Positions 61,410-64,000 of a stretch of DNA of 64,000 nucleotides are shown here, in pieces; position 1 is the first letter of the stretch; every line of letters starts with the position of its first letter. The notes beneath the pieces were generated by a model that made no database searches, had not been told where the DNA came from, and was given only the letters and a program-made list of their open reading frames with translations. The stretch is from contig JAPLTX010000055.1 of the NCBI GenBank assembly GCA_026397915.1, positions 1 to 64,000 on the forward strand, given 5' to 3'. The stretch is from Verrucomicrobiota bacterium (GTDB lineage: Bacteria; Verrucomicrobiota; Verrucomicrobiia; CAIQCK01). Made by a program: the position numbers and the translations under genes.

Positions 61410-64000
61410 TTGTTCTTTCCATCTCCTTCCCGGCCATTTCAGCTCAAGCAACCGATTGGGGTGATGCGCAGCGACCATATCGCGTCGCTGTTACGATTCC
61501 GAAAGAGAAGCAGGCGCGCGAGCGGGTGTTTGTCGTGTTGCCCCTCGACTTCACGGCGGACCTCGCGCGGATGGGCGTCTGCGCGACCGTGGATTCGCAA
61601 TCACTGCGGCTCGTGCGAGCCGGTCACGGCTATGTGCCGTGCCAAGTGCGGGACGGGCGTGTGGAGTGGGCCGATGGTCCCATCGCGGCGGGCGAGGAAC
61701 GGAGTTATCAGCTCTACTTCGGAACGAACGTCCAGCGCCCGCCTGCCGGCAGCGCTGGCAAACTGCGGATTCCCGATTTCGCGACGGACACTTTCGGCAA
61801 GGCGTGGGACTTCGACGACGGCGGCTTTGCTGGTATCACCAGTTGGGGCAACCGGCCTGAGTTCATTCGCCGCAAAGTCGAGGACGGCGTGCTGAAGCTG
61901 GATGTGGAACAGGATCCGTATTTTATATGGGGCCGAATGTGGGGTGCGGAGTCGCCGAAGCAGCCGGCGGTGCGGATCAACGTGGATCGCTACTCGACGC
62001 TGGAGATGCGCATCCGTCAAAGCGTCGCGGGAGCGCAGTGGGACATCTACGGCCGGCCTGTAGGACGCGACAGCTTGCTACATTACGAGTTTGGGGTGCG
62101 CGGCACGAACTGGCAGACGGTGCGGATTGACCTGCGCCGGGAGGCCAACTGGCACGGCACGCTGTCGGCCTTGCGTATTGATCCCACCAGCAACATCAAG
62201 GCGCACATCGAGATTGATTGGATTCGCCTGACGCCGCTGCAACAGGCGACGCGCGGCGCGGTCGAGGTGCTCGGCACTCCAAGCAAACCGGCTGCGCGCG
62301 TGTCGGTCAAGCTCGCGGATTCACAGCCGCACGCTGGTAAGACGCAAACAGTGACGGTGTGCGTGTTCGACGCGGACGGGAAAGCAGTGAGCGGGCAGCC
62401 GGTCTTGCTCGCGCTCTCGACCGGTTCCGGCGGCGTTCTCGACAAGGAGCCAGCGAAGTCATCGCTGCCTGTAAACGACCAGGCGCGGCGGGCGCTGACC
62501 GACAGCGCGGGCGAGGCGGTGTTTCGTTATCGCGTTTCGCGTCGCGCGAGAGCGGAGGCGGATCGGTTGGAAGCGACGGCGGAATTCAGCACGGCGTCCC
62601 CAGCGAAAGTGGTCGTGCCAGTCCAGCCGGGGTCGCCGCATCACTATGTCGTCGAACCTGCGCGCCCGCGTGTGTTGCAGCCGGGCGACTCGCCGCTACC
62701 TATAACGGCGACTTTGGCGGACGAATTCGACAATCCGCTGCCGCTCGGCGACCGAGCGGTCAAGTGGAGCGCGGCGGGCGGCAAGCTGCTGTCAGTGAAA
62801 GGCACAAGCACCGTGTTTCGAGGCGAGCCGGCGCGACAATGGGTTGGGTGCGTAACGGTGAAAGATGCGGAGGGTTTAGCTGGAAAATCGGCGCCGATCT
62901 CGACGATGCCCGCTGGGACGCGGCCGAATCGCGTGCGACTGCTGTCCAACGGTTACTTCGCGGCCGAGGGCAAAGCGTGGCTGCCGCTCGGTGGGTTTTA
63001 TGCGAATTGGGTCGGCTTGCCGACGGAAGACGGCGAGTGGGACAGGCGCCTTTCGTTCACCGACGCCAGCGACGAACAGGTCGTGGCGTGGCTGAAGTTC
63101 TTGAAGGCTAACGGCGTTACGGCGCAGCGGTTCATGCTGCGGACGCACCGCAAGAACGGCATGGAACCGGTGGACATCGGCGGGCGCGTGAATCCCGGCC
63201 TCTTCGCGGCGTTTTTGCACTACCTCGACCTGGCGCGGCCATTCGGTTTCAAGTTCCTGCTGGTGCTGCATGAGGATTACACAAAGCCGTGCTACTTCAA
63301 CCGTGGCGCGCTGGAGCGGTGGTGCTTGCCGTGGTTTGCTGGTGAAAACCTCGGTGCGCTGCCGGCGTTCCAGCGGCGTTTCATCCGCGACGGCGACCTC
63401 ATCGGCGACATCGCCGACAAATACACGGATTCCGATGTGCTCGCCTGCCAGGATCGTTACGCGCGCGAGTTGATCGGTCTCGTGAAGAACCATCCACTCG
63501 TGTTCGGCTACGAGCTGGAGAACGAGATGGTGAACTGTCCCGCCTCGTGGGCCAACCACGCGATGGCGACGGTGCGCGCGGCGGACCCGGACACACCACT
63601 CTGCGTCAGCCACGGCGGCGGCGGCCTGCACACGGCCGATCCCGCGTGGTGGAAGACGAAGACGACGCTTGATTTCTACACCTACCACATCTATCCGCAC
63701 GGCACGACCTCGCCGGAGATGGACTACGGTCTCGCAACCGACGTGCTGACGCGCTATGGGCGGATGGGCAAGCCGGCGTTCCTCGGCGAGTCGGCGGGCG
63801 ATCAGTTCTCCTACGGCCCCGACCGCGAGACGCGCCGCTGGACGATGCGCGACCTCATCTGGTTCTCGCTTTGCAACGGCAACCCCGGCTGCTTCTTTTG
63901 GAACGCGCGCGGCAGCGAACTGGCGGAGTTCCGGCTCGCGAACGAGATTGCAAGCCGGGTGAACTGGACGACGTTCGAGCGCAAGCGCCCCGCCATCGCC
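61385..64000 (+). CDS. Clan GH-A glycoside hydrolase, exported (partial, right edge)
   Basis: Reading from ATG 61385 stays open for 872 codons to the window edge, so the C-terminus is missing. After a signal peptide (MRRRFSLLIVLSISFPAIS), residues about 25-110 resemble a DUF2341-like domain and about 130-290 a carbohydrate-binding jelly-roll. An Ig-like region follows to about residue 520. The TIM barrel starts at about 525 (LLSNGYFAAEGKAWLPLGG). The acid/base is the glutamate in LENEMVN (about residue 714) and the nucleophile the glutamate in FLGESAGD (about 802), as in GH5/GH-A mannanases. Specificity is unknown. Confidence 0.85.
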   Translation, partial: MRRRFSLLIVLSISFPAISAQATDWGDAQRPYRVAVTIPKEKQARERVFVVLPLDFTADLARMGVCATVDSQSLRLVRAGHGYVPCQVRDGRVEWADGPIAAGEERSYQLYFGTNVQRPPAGSAGKLRIPDFATDTFGKAWDFDDGGFAGITSWGNRPEFIRRKVEDGVLKLDVEQDPYFIWGRMWGAESPKQPAVRINVDRYSTLEMRIRQSVAGAQWDIYGRPVGRDSLLHYEFGVRGTNWQTVRIDLRREANWHGTLSALRIDPTSNIKAHIEIDWIRLTPLQQATRGAVEVLGTPSKPAARVSVKLADSQPHAGKTQTVTVCVFDADGKAVSGQPVLLALSTGSGGVLDKEPAKSSLPVNDQARRALTDSAGEAVFRYRVSRRARAEADRLEATAEFSTASPAKVVVPVQPGSPHHYVVEPARPRVLQPGDSPLPITATLADEFDNPLPLGDRAVKWSAAGGKLLSVKGTSTVFRGEPARQWVGCVTVKDAEGLAGKSAPISTMPAGTRPNRVRLLSNGYFAAEGKAWLPLGGFYANWVGLPTEDGEWDRRLSFTDASDEQVVAWLKFLKANGVTAQRFMLRTHRKNGMEPVDIGGRVNPGLFAAFLHYLDLARPFGFKFLLVLHEDYTKPCYFNRGALERWCLPWFAGENLGALPAFQRRFIRDGDLIGDIADKYTDSDVLACQDRYARELIGLVKNHPLVFGYELENEMVNCPASWANHAMATVRAADPDTPLCVSHGGGGLHTADPAWWKTKTTLDFYTYHIYPHGTTSPEMDYGLATDVLTRYGRMGKPAFLGESAGDQFSYGPDRETRRWTMRDLIWFSLCNGNPGCFFWNARGSELAEFRLANEIASRVNWTTFERKRPAIA

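Overview
The window looks like a chromosomal segment of a high-GC Gram-negative bacterium, most likely Verrucomicrobiota (Pedosphaera/Limisphaera-like). The reasons are the many Tat- and Sec-exported hydrolases, DUF4091, GH106, WbsX/GH99-like, heparinase II/III-like and sugar phosphate isomerase/epimerase proteins, a standalone AmmeMemoRadiSam radical SAM enzyme, and dispersed degenerate heptamer repeats. Lentisphaerota or Planctomycetota are not excluded. No rRNA, tRNA, CRISPR or intact insertion sequence was seen.

Layout. 1-3223: aspartate kinase (cut by the left edge), preceded by a probable leader-peptide attenuator, then a PiT phosphate transporter and its DUF47/PhoU-like partner with Pho-box-like sites upstream. 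3324-9353: a heavy-metal efflux operon (small Cys-rich exported protein, TolC-like channel, CzcB-like adaptor, CzcA-like pump). The pump gene has a 24-bp tandem duplication and a frame-breaking deletion. 9425-21350: zinc-ribbon protein, AmmeMemoRadiSam enzyme, metallophosphoesterase fusion and ThuA-like lipoprotein, ubiE/menG with M48 and M28 peptidases, FAD oxidoreductase, SUMF1-like protein and a TIM-barrel epimerase. 21369-26084: heparinase-like protein, then a lower-GC island with an exported protein and an outer-membrane beta-barrel. 26286-31240: central metabolism (two-subunit class I fumarase, C_GCAxxG_C_C protein, transketolase, ferredoxin-NADP reductase-like protein). 31390-39726: polysaccharide-related exported proteins, a B12-type radical SAM enzyme, a glycosyltransferase-like protein and a URO-D family enzyme.

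39774-40403 is an unusual non-coding block: 30 consecutive 21-bp units, many of them imperfect palindromes. It is followed by an isolated lower-GC gene with a HEPN-like RxxxxH motif. This is the best candidate here for something undescribed, although any functional link between the two is only inference.

41491-55493: exported esterases and sugar enzymes, then a catabolic operon led by its own IclR-type regulator (promoter overlapped by three repeats 20 bp apart), with translationally coupled downstream genes and a GH106 alpha-L-rhamnosidase. This suggests use of rhamnose-containing polysaccharides. 55620-64000: a second B12-type radical SAM enzyme on the minus strand, a decayed C-terminal remnant of a second GH106-like gene, and a second operon (FAD oxidoreductase, lactonase-like amidohydrolase, MFS sugar-acid transporter, clan GH-A hydrolase cut by the right edge).

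A theme across the window is degenerate repeats with 7-bp period (1140-1167, 16325-16451, 27174-27223, 32270-32297, 55509-55567). Two lie inside coding sequence and encode parts of signal peptides.
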